61,310 nucleotides of DNA from Acidobacteriota bacterium (GCA_021161905.1 JAGGZT010000071.1:1-61310); one strand, 5' to 3'; counted from the stretch's first letter, positions 41,204 through 51,399 are shown. Program-made: numbers and translations. Notes: generated by a model not told the origin, from the sequence alone.

Positions 41204-44041
41204 TCAATTATGGGAGAGTGCCCTTTCCCTCCTTAATACCTCGCGGAGGAATTGCCCGGTATAGGAACCCTCTACCTCTGCCACCTCCTCCGGGGTGCCG
41301 GTGGCTATTACCCGTCCTCCTTCCTCGCCTCCTTCAGGACCGAGATCAATGATGTAATCGGCACATTTTATCACATCAAGGTTGTGCTCGATCACCACCA
41401 CCGTATTCCCTAAGTCCACCAGCCGGGACAAAACGGCGAGGAGTTTCTTTATATCATCGAAGTGAAGGCCAGTGGTCGGCTCGTCGAGGATGTAAAGGGT
41501 ACGGCCAGTACTTCTCTTGGACAGCTCGCGGGCGAGCTTCACCCTCTGCGCCTCACCTCCGGAGAGAGTGGGTGCCGGCTGGCCCAGCTTGATGTAGCCT
41601 AAACCCACATCTACCAGGGTCTCAAGCTTTCTCCTGATACTGGGGATGTTCCCCATCAGCTTCAGCGCTTCGTTCACCGTCATATTTAGCACATCGGCGA
41701 TGTTCTTCCCCTTGTACTTCACCTCGAGGGTCTCCCGGTTGAACCTCGTCCCCTTGCACTGATCACAGGTGATGTAAACATCGGGGAGGAAGTGCATTCC
41801 GATCCTAATGATGCCGTTCCCCTCACAGGCTTCGCACCGCCCTCCTTTCACATTGAAGCTGAACCGACCGGGACGATACCCCCGCATCCTCGATTCCGGA
41901 AGCCGGGAGAAAAGCTCCCTGATGTGGGTGAAAACGCCGGTGTAGGTGGCGGGGTTGGAGCGAGGGGTTCTTCCTATCGGATCTTGGGTGATGTTTATTA
42001 CCTTGTCTATATGCTCTATTCCCTCTATCCTCTCGTGCTTTCCTGGCTCCTCGGGCGATTTGTATATCTGGGAGGCAAGCGCCCGGTAAAGGATCTCATC
42101 TATGAGGGTGCTTTTCCCTGATCCCGAAACCCCGGTAACCGCAGTGAAGAGGCCGAGCGGTATCTTCACATCGATCTTTTTCAGATTATGCTCCTCTGCG
42201 CCCCTTATCACCAGGAATTTCCCTTTGGGCTTTCTCCTTTTTTCCGGAAGGGGGATGCGGAGTTTCCCCGAGAGGTATTTCCCGGTGATCGAACGATCGC
42301 ATTTTTCGAGCTCATCCGGCGGTCCGGCGAAGACGACCTCTCCTCCCTGTTCGCCCGCTCCCGGTCCCAGATCAATGACATAATCGGCGGTCCTTATCGT
42401 CCTTTCGTCGTGCTCCACCACGATCACCGTGTTTCCCAGGTCGCGGAGTTTGCAGAGAGTATCGAGGAGTCGGCGGTTGTCCCGCTGATGGAGCCCAATG
42501 CTCGGCTCATCGAGGATGTAGAGCACCCCCATAAGGCGGGACCCGATCTGGGTGGCGAGCCTTATCCGTTGTGCCTCACCTCCGGAGAGGGTGTAGGTTG
42601 CCCGGTTGAGCTCGAGATAATCGAGGCCCACATTCATCAGGAACTGAAGCCGTTCCCTTATCTCCTTTAACACCCTCTCTGCAATCAGTTCCTCTTTGGG
42701 AGATAGCTTGAGCTTTGAGAAAACCTTAGCTGCCTCCTTTATCGAGAGGGAGGTGTAATAGGCGATATTCTTACCGGAAACAGTAACCGCTAAACTCTCC
42801 TTCCTCAGCCTCGCCCCACCGCATTCAGGACAGGGACGGAGCGACATATACCGCTCGATCTCCTCCCTCACCGCCTCGGAGTCGGTCTCCTGGTACCGCC
42901 GCATCAGGTTGGGGATGATCCCCTCAAATGGAGCGTAAAAGCGATAGTGGCGGTTGATCTTCTTTATGTCGAACTCTATTCTCCCCTTGGTGCCGTAGAG
43001 GATCGCTTCCTTCGCCCTCTCCGGAAGATCACGGAACGGGGTCCTCATACTGAAACCATAGTGCTTAGCAAGGGATTCGAGCATCTGATACTGATAGGAA
43101 TAGGGGTTGTCACTCACCACCCTTATCGCCCCCTCGGCAAGGGATTTCCCCTCATCGGGGATGATCTTCTTCGGCGATATCTCCCGCATCACTCCGAGAC
43201 CGTCGCATACCGGGCAGGCACCGTAGGGAGAATTGAAGGAGAACACCCTCGGGGATAGCTCGGGGATGCTCACCCCGCAGTAAACGCAGGCTAATCGCTC
43301 GGAAAAGAGCTGGTCCTCCCCGTTCTCCCGCGCTATTACCACCACACCGTCTGCAAGCTCCAAGGCGATCTCGATGGAATCGGCGAGCCTTCCTTCGATC
43401 CCTTTCTTCACCACCAGCCGGTCCACCACCACCTCGATCTCGTGCTTTTTGTTCTTGTCGAGTTTTATCTCTTCGGATAGGAGATGGATCTCGCCATCTA
43501 TCCTCGCCCGGATGAATCCCCTCGCCATCAGTTTCTCGAACTCCCGGCGGAACTCCCCTTTTCTCCCTCGGACGATCGGGGCGAGGATCATAATCTTTTC
43601 CCCCTGAGGAAGCTCGAGTATCCTATCCGCTATCTGCTGGACCGTCTGGGATGAGATCTCTCTGCCGCAGATGGGGCAATGGGGATGCCCTACCCGGGCG
43701 AAGAGGACCCGGAGGTAATCGTATATCTCGGTTACCGTGGCTACGGTGGAGCGGGGGTTTTTGCTCGCACTTCGCTGTTCGATGGCTATTGCCGGGGATA
43801 AGCCTTCGATCGATTCCACCTCCGGTTTTTCCATCTGTTCGAGGAACTGCCGGGCATAGGCGGAGAGGGACTCCACATAACGCCTTTGCCCTTCGGCATA
43901 GATGGTGTCGAAGGCGAGGCTCGATTTTCCCGATCCCGAGACCCCGGTTATCACCACCAGTTTGTCCCGGGGGATCTCGACATCGATATTCTTTAAGTTA
44001 TGCTCTCCTGCCCCCTTAACGATGATCTTATCGACAGCCAT
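41204..44041 (-). CDS. uvrA: UvrABC excision nuclease subunit A
   Basis: 945 residues, full length for UvrA. It has two ABC ATPase halves: Walker [10 protein letters not shown] at 33-41 and GVSGSGKST near 640, with signature motifs [14 protein letters not shown] and [14 protein letters not shown]. Zinc-binding Cys sets are CPICGRE, CVYCG...CPVCDG and CEACEGNG...CDQCKGTR. It recognises bulky DNA lesions as a dimer and loads UvrB in nucleotide excision repair. ATG 44041 follows AAAGGAGAGAG. A hairpin with a T run lies 24 bases upstream, so uvrA probably has its own start or depends on readthrough. Confidence 0.98.
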   Translation of the reverse strand: MAVDKIIVKGAGEHNLKNIDVEIPRDKLVVITGVSGSGKSSLAFDTIYAEGQRRYVESLSAYARQFLEQMEKPEVESIEGLSPAIAIEQRSASKNPRSTVATVTEIYDYLRVLFARVGHPHCPICGREISSQTVQQIADRILELPQGEKIMILAPIVRGRKGEFRREFEKLMARGFIRARIDGEIHLLSEEIKLDKNKKHEIEVVVDRLVVKKGIEGRLADSIEIALELADGVVVIARENGEDQLFSERLACVYCGVSIPELSPRVFSFNSPYGACPVCDGLGVMREISPKKIIPDEGKSLAEGAIRVVSDNPYSYQYQMLESLAKHYGFSMRTPFRDLPERAKEAILYGTKGRIEFDIKKINRHYRFYAPFEGIIPNLMRRYQETDSEAVREEIERYMSLRPCPECGGARLRKESLAVTVSGKNIAYYTSLSIKEAAKVFSKLKLSPKEELIAERVLKEIRERLQFLMNVGLDYLELNRATYTLSGGEAQRIRLATQIGSRLMGVLYILDEPSIGLHQRDNRRLLDTLCKLRDLGNTVIVVEHDERTIRTADYVIDLGPGAGEQGGEVVFAGPPDELEKCDRSITGKYLSGKLRIPLPEKRRKPKGKFLVIRGAEEHNLKKIDVKIPLGLFTAVTGVSGSGKSTLIDEILYRALASQIYKSPEEPGKHERIEGIEHIDKVINITQDPIGRTPRSNPATYTGVFTHIRELFSRLPESRMRGYRPGRFSFNVKGGRCEACEGNGIIRIGMHFLPDVYITCDQCKGTRFNRETLEVKYKGKNIADVLNMTVNEALKLMGNIPSIRRKLETLVDVGLGYIKLGQPAPTLSGGEAQRVKLARELSKRSTGRTLYILDEPTTGLHFDDIKKLLAVLSRLVDLGNTVVVIEHNLDVIKCADYIIDLGPEGGEEGGRVIATGTPEEVAEVEGSYTGQFLREVLRRERALSHN

Positions 44042-44064
44042 CTCTCTCCTTTTGGGAAAGAAAA

Positions 44065-44083
44065 AACCACCACTTCGGTGGCT
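44065..44083 (-). terminator. Rho-independent terminator between pabC and uvrA
   Basis: On the minus strand AGCCACC and GGTGGTT pair (7 bp, one G-T) around GAAGT, followed by TTTTCTTT. It would end transcripts from the pab run before uvrA, or act as an attenuator in the uvrA leader. Confidence 0.6.
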
Positions 44084-44120
44084 TATAATTTAAGTTAGCA
44101 GAGGTTGCCCTTGGTGTCAA

Positions 44121-44353
44121 GAAGCCCATTACTATTGGGCACATTTAGCCACTAAGCATTTGGTATTACTTCCTACCGCACCGAGAGGCAATCAAGCTTC
44201 CGTGGTTATTTATCCTTATTTAGATGTGGGCTTAGGATATAAGCATAGATTTAACGAAAAGTATTCCCTGAAGGTTGGACGGAAATGAAAGAAGCCCTGT
44301 TTAGAAAGAGAGTGTTTTATCAAGGTTTTTTCGGCTTAAGCTACCGGTTTTGA
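44121..44353 (+). pseudogene. Decayed fragment of the outer-membrane barrel family (3' third)
   Basis: Reading from CAT 44127 gives HYYWAHLATKH, then YLDVGLGYKHRFNEKYSLKV, which parallel NSYYRWSESHK and SPLDVGVGLRYRFSKRHFL in the protein at 36475-37122. The frame then stops at TGA; shifting by one base near the stop gives WTEMKEALFRKR and GFFGLSYRF followed by TGA. The intact protein ends GLSYRF. The fragment therefore has one frameshift and has lost the first two thirds of the gene, including start and signal peptide. It fills most of the 364-base gap 44042-44405. Confidence 0.75.
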
Positions 44354-44405
44354 GATACCGAAGGTGTTCTTTTCCCCGTAATTATTACATCTTACTGACC
44401 CGCGG

Positions 44406-45266
44406 TCATCTCACCGAAAAGAGCCAATTTCGCACCGCCTCCGCTTCATCCTGGGCGAGTGAAGGTAGGTGTTGCCCATCTATCTCCCGGATCGGCATAA
44501 CGCCTATCAGGGAGTTAGTGACCCATACTGTCTCCGCCTGTAGGAGTTCCTTTAGGGTGATCATCTCTTCCCGGACCTCGGCGCCGCGCTCATTGAGGTA
44601 ATCGATTACCCTCCTCTGGGTGATCCCCGATAGTTGATAGGCGCTTTTCGGTTTCCACCATCGGTTGTCTCTCCGAAAGAGTAAGGATCCTGTCGCTGTT
44701 TCCGCCACATAGCCCTTTGGATCCAGAACGATAGCCTCATCCTTTCCCGCATCAGCTGCCTTTTGTCTTGCTTTAAGATAAAAGAGGTAATTCAAGGACT
44801 TGTGCTCGGCAAGAGGAGGTGAGAAGCCCGCCCGATAGACAAATAGCCTCCAACCCTCGTGGTATCGTTTCCTCCCTGGCGGTGAGTATGGCTCGGCGAT
44901 GAGACAGAGGGTTGGCTTGGAGGAGGGGGGAAGTCCCAGCCCTGAGATTATTCCTCTTGTGAGGATGATCTTCACCCGGGCAATGGCTCTCGCAAGGTCG
45001 TTCCTTCTGAGGAGCTCTTTAAGCACCTTATCCCAGTTGATCCTTGGTAGCTCGGGGAGCCTGAGCTCAGCCGCGGATTTCCTCAGCCGGTCTAAGTGAT
45101 CCGGGAGAAAGAAGATTTCCCCTTTATCCGCGCGAAGGGTTTCGAAGAGGCCATCACCATAGAGGAATCCCCGATCCAAAGGTGAAATACGGGCATCTTT
45201 GAGAGTAGTGAACGACCCGTTCAGCCAGATGACCGCGTCTTTTCTTTCTCCTTTATCATCCATCAT
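44406..45266 (-). CDS. pabC: 4-amino-4-deoxychorismate lyase (class IV PLP aminotransferase fold)
   Basis: 286 residues. The N-terminal ISPLDRGFLYGDGLFETLRA is typical of the class IV fold. The PLP lysine is in AEHKSLNYLFYLKAR, and GYVAETATGSLLF and QLSGITQRRVIDYL follow. Branched-chain and D-amino-acid aminotransferases share the fold; the direct coupling to pabB (4-base overlap) supports aminodeoxychorismate lyase, which releases pyruvate and gives p-aminobenzoate for folate. It is the last gene of the minus-strand run; a terminator lies downstream. Confidence 0.88.
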   Translation of the reverse strand: MMDDKGERKDAVIWLNGSFTTLKDARISPLDRGFLYGDGLFETLRADKGEIFFLPDHLDRLRKSAAELRLPELPRINWDKVLKELLRRNDLARAIARVKIILTRGIISGLGLPPSSKPTLCLIAEPYSPPGRKRYHEGWRLFVYRAGFSPPLAEHKSLNYLFYLKARQKAADAGKDEAIVLDPKGYVAETATGSLLFRRDNRWWKPKSAYQLSGITQRRVIDYLNERGAEVREEMITLKELLQAETVWVTNSLIGVMPIREIDGQHLPSLAQDEAEAVRNWLFSVR

Positions 45267-46678
45267 CGTCTAAAGGTCTTTTTCAGGGAGCGGATGAGAT
45301 CGAAGAGGGTTTGTCCTTTGTGAAGGGTCTCCTGATACTCTGCCTCTTCATCGGAATCGTAAACTACTCCGCCCCCAACCGCGAAGTGGAACAGCCCCTT
45401 ATGGAGGATACCCGTTCTGATACCGATGTTCAAATCCATATTCTTATGCCAGCCGAGATAGCCAATGCAGCCTGTATAGACATGGCGGACATTTGGTTCC
45501 AGCTCGTCTATGATCTCCATCGCCCGGATCTTGGGGCATCCGGTGATAGAGCCTCCGGGGAAGGTTGCTCGGAGGATATCGCCGTAGGTTATTCCGGGAC
45601 GGAGCTTCCCAGTGATGATGGAGATCAGGTGAAATACATTCTGGTATTCTTCCACTCGCTTGTGCTCCGCTACCCTGATGGTTTTTGGAGCGCAGACCCT
45701 TCCCAGGTCGTTTCTAAGGAGGTCAACGATCATAGAGAGCTCTGCATCCTCCTTAGGGTCTTTGAGGAGCTCTTTTTTTAATCGCTTATCTTCTTCCTTC
45801 GTTCTTCCCCTTCTTCTCGTGCCCTTGATGGGACGGGTCTCGATGTAATCATCCTGGCGAAAGAGGAACCGTTCCATAGAGGTGGAGAGGATCTGATGGT
45901 CGCCCCCATTCACGAAGGCGTAAAAGGGGGCGGGGTTTCGCCTGAAGAGCTCGATCCAGAGTCGCCACGGGTCCCCCCGGAAGGGGAAGGAAAACCTCTG
46001 CGATAGATTGACCTGATAGACATCCCCTTCCCGGATATAACGGCGGATGCGCCGTACCGCTTCGAGGTATTCCTGGTGGGTGAAGTTGCTCCTCAATTCA
46101 CCAGCTTCAAGGGGGGTATCTGGTTTGCTATCCCCTTGCTCAGAGAGGGGAATATCGAAGGCATTCTCCTCTTCGCCATAGGCCAAGAGAATCCGGTTTA
46201 TCGTCCCTTTAGCCCGGTCGTAGATCAGGATATCTCTTGGGAAAAAGAGGAAGAGGTCGGGAAGAAGAAGGTCATCTGAAGCAGACTGAGGAAGCTTCTC
46301 GATGGTATTTTTGAGTTCGTAAGCAAAATAGCCTACTGCTCCACCCATAAAAGGAGGGGTGGCGAGAGGGAAATCGGGTTCAAGATGGGTCAAGAGATCA
46401 TCAACGAGGGAGATAGGATCCCCTTCCCCTCTCCAACAACCCTTTGGGGTGATCACCTCGTAATTTCTTCCCTTTGCCCGGAGGATGAGGAAAGGATCAC
46501 CACAGGCTATGGAATAACGACTGCAGTCAAGCCCTCCTCCGCTGAGCAGAACCGCGCTTACTTCCCCTTCGGCTATCTCCTGAGCCAGTTCCAAGAATTT
46601 CTCGTCCGATCCATTCCGGAAGGTCGTTTCCATCGTCAGGATGCGCACCTGCCTGGGAATGACTGAAGCCCACCTCAT
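45263..46678 (-). CDS. pabB: Aminodeoxychorismate synthase component I
   Basis: 471 residues. The N-terminal domain covers about 1-195. The chorismate-binding domain at about 205-465 has GDVYQVNLSQRFSFPF, ETRPIKGTRRRG, VDLLRNDLGRV and FPGGSITGCPKIRAMEIIDE. The Lys in PIKGT is the catalytic residue of PabB; anthranilate synthase TrpE has Ala there, so PabB is favoured over TrpE. It aminates chorismate with ammonia from PabA. It overlaps pabA and pabC by 4 bases each, so stoichiometric coupled translation is likely. Confidence 0.93.
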   Translation of the reverse strand: MRWASVIPRQVRILTMETTFRNGSDEKFLELAQEIAEGEVSAVLLSGGGLDCSRYSIACGDPFLILRAKGRNYEVITPKGCWRGEGDPISLVDDLLTHLEPDFPLATPPFMGGAVGYFAYELKNTIEKLPQSASDDLLLPDLFLFFPRDILIYDRAKGTINRILLAYGEEENAFDIPLSEQGDSKPDTPLEAGELRSNFTHQEYLEAVRRIRRYIREGDVYQVNLSQRFSFPFRGDPWRLWIELFRRNPAPFYAFVNGGDHQILSTSMERFLFRQDDYIETRPIKGTRRRGRTKEEDKRLKKELLKDPKEDAELSMIVDLLRNDLGRVCAPKTIRVAEHKRVEEYQNVFHLISIITGKLRPGITYGDILRATFPGGSITGCPKIRAMEIIDELEPNVRHVYTGCIGYLGWHKNMDLNIGIRTGILHKGLFHFAVGGGVVYDSDEEAEYQETLHKGQTLFDLIRSLKKTFRR

Positions 46679-47346
46679 AGTTCACCCTCCGTCTTTTTGA
46701 AGGGAGGTTTCTCTTTTCCCCAGCCCAGCCGGGGGAAGCGGTCGGGGTCTTCAAGTGGGGATGGTTTTTTAACTTTCCAGTCTGGCTGAAGGCGGAGGAA
46801 GTTATAGACCAGCTCCAAGCCATATTCAGAGAGGAAGGATTCGGGATGGAACTGAACGCCGTAGATGGGAAGATGGCGATGCTTAATTCCCATAATCACA
46901 TCGTCTTCCGACTGGGCTAACGGTATGAGATCAGGAGAACGGATCAGGATCTTAAGCGAGTGGTAGCGCGCGGCAAAGAAAGGCGAGGGGATACCGGAGA
47001 AGATCCCTTCGCCGGTGTGGTGGATTTTCGAGCGCTTGCCGTGAATGGGCAGGGGGGCTTTGACCGTTTCCCCGCCGAACACCTCATTGATGACCTGCAT
47101 CCCAAGGCATACCCCTAATATCGGAATGGTATCCCCGAAATGGCGGACGACCTCCTTGCTGATCCCGGATTGGGCTGGTGTGCAAGGACCGGGGGAAAGG
47201 GTAATCCAATGAGGCTTCAATTCCTCGATTTCCTTTATGCGGATTTCGTCGTTCCTATAGACCAATACCTCGATATCGAATTCGAGGAAGAGTTGGGCTA
47301 AGTTGTAGGTGAAGGAATCGTAATTATCGATGATAAGAAGACGCAT
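46675..47346 (-). CDS. pabA: Glutamine amidotransferase, aminodeoxychorismate/anthranilate synthase component II
   Basis: 223 residues, about 30 longer than usual because of a charged C-terminal tail. Class I amidotransferase motifs are LLIIDNYDSFTYNLAQLF, the SPGPCTPAQSG oxyanion region, the nucleophile Cys in ILGVCLGMQVI, and the His-Glu pair in YGVQFHPESFLSEYG. It supplies ammonia to the adjacent PabB. Such subunits are sometimes shared with TrpE. GGAGGC precedes ATG 47346. Confidence 0.93.
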   Translation of the reverse strand: MRLLIIDNYDSFTYNLAQLFLEFDIEVLVYRNDEIRIKEIEELKPHWITLSPGPCTPAQSGISKEVVRHFGDTIPILGVCLGMQVINEVFGGETVKAPLPIHGKRSKIHHTGEGIFSGIPSPFFAARYHSLKILIRSPDLIPLAQSEDDVIMGIKHRHLPIYGVQFHPESFLSEYGLELVYNFLRLQPDWKVKKPSPLEDPDRFPRLGWGKEKPPFKKTEGEL

Positions 47347-47390
47347 TGCCTCCTTCTATTTCTCGGAACCCTTTACCTCTTTAAGAAAAG

Positions 47391-47798
47391 CTATCTTAGC
47401 TTTGGGGAGGAGACGATCATCCCATCAGAAAGGACGATATCATCCGCTGTTCCCTCTTGTCCATCCTTTCCCGGGGCAACTATTCGGTAGCTTCTGCCGT
47501 TGGAGTGGTAGGAGAAGGGGTTTCCCCAGGCATCTCGCTCGGGGAGAAGGACGAGGTAGTTTGGGGAGAGAGCGGACTTGAGCACCCCCACCCCCTCGCC
47601 GACGGGGTAGCTTCCGGTATCCGCCTGGTAAGAGGAAAGCGCATCGGCGATCGCCTTCAGGTCGTCCTTCGTTCTGTCGATCTTCCCCTTATCCAGGGCG
47701 CCGAGAAGGATCTGAGGGTAGGTCTTTTCCTTCTCCTCCTTCTTGCAGGCAGGAAGAAGAAGGGAAAGGACGATGAAAGCAAGGATGAGTTTTTTCAT
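47391..47798 (-). CDS. Small lipoprotein with a GspG-like pseudopilin C-terminal domain
   Basis: 135 residues. A type II signal ends in the lipobox LLLPAC with Cys18 as lipidated residue. The mature part has DDLKAIADALSSYQADTGSYP, YLVLLPERDAWGNPFSYHS and PGKDGQEGTADDIVLSDG, which match the C-terminal half of type II secretion major pseudopilins (GspG), including their Ca-binding region. The N-terminal methylated helix of a real pseudopilin is replaced by a lipoprotein signal, so it cannot assemble a pilus. Its role is unknown. It overlaps the upstream gene by 4 bases. Confidence 0.78.
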   Translation of the reverse strand: MKKLILAFIVLSLLLPACKKEEKEKTYPQILLGALDKGKIDRTKDDLKAIADALSSYQADTGSYPVGEGVGVLKSALSPNYLVLLPERDAWGNPFSYHSNGRSYRIVAPGKDGQEGTADDIVLSDGMIVSSPKLR

Positions 47799-49339
47799 TT
47801 TCTCTCTCCTACTCCTCCTTGGGCGGAGGGTGGAATTATGAGCCGCGGCTCTTTTTTCTCCGCCTCTTTTCTCTTTTTTACCGCAAGCTCTATGCTTCGT
47901 TTAACCAAGGTCAGGGCAAAGGGGATGAATTTGATCTCGTGAGATGAGAAGGCGTGCGCGGTGGCGAGGGCTATTTCCGCCTCGAGCTTCATCCCCTTCT
48001 GGTAGAGGAAGTAGCCCATCTCGATAAGCCTTCTCTTATATAATTCCTTTTTCTCTTCGGTGAAGTACCGCTCCGCCTCTTCGAGGAATATCTTATTCCT
48101 CCGTTCCTCCCGCTGGATGTCTGAGAGGATGAGGGGGCTTTCCTCAGCGGTGGCGAATCTTTCCACCCCCTCTTTTATCTCCTCCTCAGGGATAAACCAG
48201 CCAATTATACCGGGAAGCTGGAACAGTCTATCTCCCTGTTCAAACAGCGCCTCTCGGGCTGCGATATCTTCCTCGGGTATAAATTGATAGATAAGCGGTT
48301 TTTCGAACCTTTCTCTGGGTTCCCCGATCCAGTTGCGCCAGCTTACAAATTCGGCTGGGGGTTTCCCCCCTCCTTTCTCGTTTAACCCTGCGTATTCGCC
48401 AAGGAGGGTCCTGATGTAGTCCGCCGGGGCTTCTACCATCTGGATCCCTTTTGTCTCCTCCGCCCGCCTGATCGAGCTCATTAATTCCTCATAGGGAACG
48501 CTATGGGTGATGAAGCGGAGGATGCCCTTCGTGTCCGAGGCGATTATCTGGAAGAAACGAACCTCGCCCCTTCCCTTCGGCATAACGAGGACCAAGAGTC
48601 GCTCGCCTAAGGAATCGATGGGGGAAAGGTATCCCTCCTCTTCCTCCTTTCTTTTTTCTCCAGGCGTTTCCCGAGAAGGTGGCTCTACTCCTTTGCTCTT
48701 TAGTTGGTGGATCGCTTTTCTTATCTTCTTTATCCGCTCCTTGTCGCTGGTTCTTTCGAGTTCAGAGAGAAGAAGGGAGAGTGAAGCAGGGGTTTCGATC
48801 TTTCCCAGGGCGTCGATGATTGCTCCATCGAGTTCAGCCCTTTCCCCAAGGAGTAGAGGGAAAAAGGCGATCGCCTTCTCAGGAAGAAGGGCAAGATCAG
48901 CAATTAAAGAGAGCTTCACATCTAAAGGGAGCTCCTTAACCCGGGAGGAAAGCGATGAAAGGTCCGCCTCCTCGTCTTTTATGAGGGAGAAAAGCTTCAT
49001 CCCCTCCCTGATGGCGGAAGAAACCCCCGGTTCGAGCTTTGCCCCGACTGCTTCCGCTATTTCCACCGCCTTGAGCCTTAGAGAGAGGGGAAGAGCGGAA
49101 TTCTCCGCAACGAGTTTTGCTATCTTCCCAAGATCTGGATCATCAAGCCTTTCAACAAGCGTTAATATGTGAGCGATATCCTCCTTCTTCTCAATCTTCT
49201 TCTTTATCGCCTGCGCAATCTCCTTTTTCCGGTCCTTGATCGAGGGAAGGAGGGAGGCTAATGCCTCCTCATCCTTCCCCTTGATTGCTTCAAGCGTTTC
49301 GGAAAGAAGTTTTGCCGGTTTTATCCTCTCCTTTGACAT
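47795..49339 (-). CDS. Unknown cytoplasmic protein with HEAT-like helical repeats
   Basis: 514 residues without signal or membrane helix. Residues 1-225 are short helices rich in Leu, Lys and Glu (LTLVERLDDPDLGKIAKLVA, IDALGKIETPASLSLLLSEL), like HEAT or armadillo repeats. A charged linker (GEKRKEEEEGYLSP) follows. Residues 240-510 are mixed alpha/beta, with IPEED- and PLILSDIQREERR-type segments, and are not recognised. It lies 7 bases after btuB and overlaps the lipoprotein gene by 4 bases, so it should be co-transcribed with the B12-uptake genes. No specific function is assigned. Confidence 0.7.
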   Translation of the reverse strand: MSKERIKPAKLLSETLEAIKGKDEEALASLLPSIKDRKKEIAQAIKKKIEKKEDIAHILTLVERLDDPDLGKIAKLVAENSALPLSLRLKAVEIAEAVGAKLEPGVSSAIREGMKLFSLIKDEEADLSSLSSRVKELPLDVKLSLIADLALLPEKAIAFFPLLLGERAELDGAIIDALGKIETPASLSLLLSELERTSDKERIKKIRKAIHQLKSKGVEPPSRETPGEKRKEEEEGYLSPIDSLGERLLVLVMPKGRGEVRFFQIIASDTKGILRFITHSVPYEELMSSIRRAEETKGIQMVEAPADYIRTLLGEYAGLNEKGGGKPPAEFVSWRNWIGEPRERFEKPLIYQFIPEEDIAAREALFEQGDRLFQLPGIIGWFIPEEEIKEGVERFATAEESPLILSDIQREERRNKIFLEEAERYFTEEKKELYKRRLIEMGYFLYQKGMKLEAEIALATAHAFSSHEIKFIPFALTLVKRSIELAVKKRKEAEKKEPRLIIPPSAQGGVGERK

Positions 49340-49346
49340 CTTCTCC

Positions 49347-51395
49347 CTAATGAATGGTGTAGCTCATCCCAATGCTGAAATGGAACCCGGGAGCAGGTGT
49401 AAGGTAAGGGGTTGTTCCTATATAGATGCCACGGGTTTCGTACTTCTGGTTAAGAATGTTTGAGAGGCGAAGGAAGAGCTCGCCATCTTTCAGTCGATAG
49501 GAGACCTTAGCGTTAAGCAGCTGATAAGATGGGAGCTCGGGAAGGAGGTTCTCCTCATCTCCGCTAAGAGGAGCGGATGAGACGAAGAGTCCCTCAAGAT
49601 AAGCCTTCACCCTTTCCCCGAGTGAGAGATCAAGCCCCAGGGACATCTTGTGCCGTGGCACTAAGGGTATCCTGTTTCCCGCGTTTTCCCCAGCACGAAA
49701 CCGGGCATCGGTATAGCTGTAGCTTGCATATCCGCTGACCGAGTCCGTTAACCGTCCCCTAAGTTCCATCTCGACACCCTGCCTCCTGCTTTTTCCTACA
49801 TTCTCGTTCCTTCCCCCGCGGAAGGAGTCGAAGACAAATACTATCTCATTCTCCATATCCATTCTATACCAACAGAGGTATCCCTTCAACCCTTTGCCAG
49901 AGCGGAACTTTATCCCCGTCTCGTAAGAGAGGGCGGTGGTGGGGACGAGATCGGGGTTCGAGCCGAAGGTGGGGTAAGCGAACATCTGAATGACCGTTGG
50001 GGTGAGGAAGGCTTCCCCGATGTTTCCATAGAGGGCGAACTTGGGGTTGAGCTGGTAGCTTCCTCCAAAACGGATGGTCCCTTTGGCGAATGTTTTGTCG
50101 TTGTTGTTTTGCGGAAGGACGAGATCGTGATAGTGGAAGCTCTTCCTGTCGTATCTTGCCCCGAGGGTAAGTAGAAGCCTCGATATCGGCTCAAACCTAT
50201 CTTCGATGAAGTAGCCCTCTACCCGCTGGTCGGTCGAGTTCTCCGAAACGAGGTAAGGGTTTTCTCCCTGGGCGTTGGTAGTATATCCCTTGGCGCCGAA
50301 GGTATGACTGGTGAGCTCGATGCCCAAAATAGCAGTATTTGCCCTGCCCAAAAGGTCCCCGTTCCAGGTTAATTCCGCCACCACTCCTTTGCTTTTTGCC
50401 TTGCTTTCGGTTAAGAAGCCACCGTATAAAGCTGCCATCCTCCCGGTAGTGAGGGTGTCGATATCCTGGCTCCTCCTGAAGACATTGGCGTTTAAGAAGA
50501 GACCGGGGGAGAACCTCCGCTTGATTGAAACCGAGATAAGGTTGCCATCTTCGAAGTTCCTGTCCACCAGATTGAAGGGAGCCTGTTTTCTATCCTGTTC
50601 GAGCTCCTCCTCGGTGAGCGCCCCGGGGTTTCCCAGCCGATTGTTGCTATAGCTTGCTATGAACTCGATGTCTGTCTTGTCGTCTGGTTTATACCCCATC
50701 TTTCCAAATAGGTTCTTCATCTTTAGGTAGCCGTTTTGCCGGAAGCCATCAGACCTTCTGTATTTTCCCAAACCGAAGAAGGAGAACTTCCCCAGGCTTC
50801 CGCCACCCTTTACCACATAGCGCTGGGAGTGGTAGCTTCCGTAATCGAAGCTTAGGTCGAGCCTCGGCTCTTTACCACCACTTTCGGTGATGAAGTTCAC
50901 CCTTCCCGCCATCGCTCCATCGCCGTAAAGGGAGGAAGCGCTTCCCCTTATCACCTCCACCCGGCTTATCGCCTCCAGGGGGATGAGTTCGAGGTTCACC
51001 CGGTTGTCGTCCGGCTCGTTTATCCTCACCCCGTCGAACGCCACTGCCAAGGCGTTTCCCTCGGCGAATCCGCGGAGGGAGACCGTCCCCTCAACCCCGT
51101 TTCCCACATCGTCGTAGACGAGAAAGCCAGGAAGGGAGTAGAATATATCCTGAGGGATGGTTGCCCCCGAGGTGGTGATCTTGGAGCGGGTGATGATGCT
51201 CACGCTCGCCGGCAGGGTAAAGGGGTCTATCCCCTCTGCGGGAAGCCGGCTGGCGGTGATCACTATCTGCTCCTTGTAAACCAGCTTCGGGGGCTTCTTC
51301 TTTTCCTTTGTCTCCTGTTGTCCTCCCAGAGTGGGTGTTGCTATAAGGGAGAGAACGAGGATCGAGACTAAATACTTGAGCTTTTTGCCTATCAT
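49347..51395 (-). CDS. btuB: TonB-dependent outer-membrane receptor, probable cobalamin transporter
   Basis: 682 residues. Signal peptide about 1-24. TonB box EQIVITASRLP is near residue 44-54, the plug is at about 60-190 (SVSIITRSKITTSG, VSLRGFAEGNALAVAFDGVR, VIRGSASSLYGDGAMAG), and the barrel continues to the end. A barrel receptor at the 3' end of a riboswitch-controlled btuFCD set is almost certainly for vitamin B12 or cobinamide. The chain ends SYTIH, with His in place of the usual terminal aromatic. It starts 4 bases after btuD. Confidence 0.9.
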   Translation of the reverse strand: MIGKKLKYLVSILVLSLIATPTLGGQQETKEKKKPPKLVYKEQIVITASRLPAEGIDPFTLPASVSIITRSKITTSGATIPQDIFYSLPGFLVYDDVGNGVEGTVSLRGFAEGNALAVAFDGVRINEPDDNRVNLELIPLEAISRVEVIRGSASSLYGDGAMAGRVNFITESGGKEPRLDLSFDYGSYHSQRYVVKGGGSLGKFSFFGLGKYRRSDGFRQNGYLKMKNLFGKMGYKPDDKTDIEFIASYSNNRLGNPGALTEEELEQDRKQAPFNLVDRNFEDGNLISVSIKRRFSPGLFLNANVFRRSQDIDTLTTGRMAALYGGFLTESKAKSKGVVAELTWNGDLLGRANTAILGIELTSHTFGAKGYTTNAQGENPYLVSENSTDQRVEGYFIEDRFEPISRLLLTLGARYDRKSFHYHDLVLPQNNNDKTFAKGTIRFGGSYQLNPKFALYGNIGEAFLTPTVIQMFAYPTFGSNPDLVPTTALSYETGIKFRSGKGLKGYLCWYRMDMENEIVFVFDSFRGGRNENVGKSRRQGVEMELRGRLTDSVSGYASYSYTDARFRAGENAGNRIPLVPRHKMSLGLDLSLGERVKAYLEGLFVSSAPLSGDEENLLPELPSYQLLNAKVSYRLKDGELFLRLSNILNQKYETRGIYIGTTPYLTPAPGFHFSIGMSYTIH

Positions 51396-51399
51396 ACTT

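Noticed and set aside
45263-46678. Anthranilate synthase TrpE
   Set aside because: The active site reads PIKGT with the PabB lysine; TrpE has Ala, and pabC follows directly.
48507-49172. Plus-strand open frame of 221 codons
   Set aside because: It is a Ser/Arg-rich shadow of the helical-repeat gene on the minus strand with no start signal.
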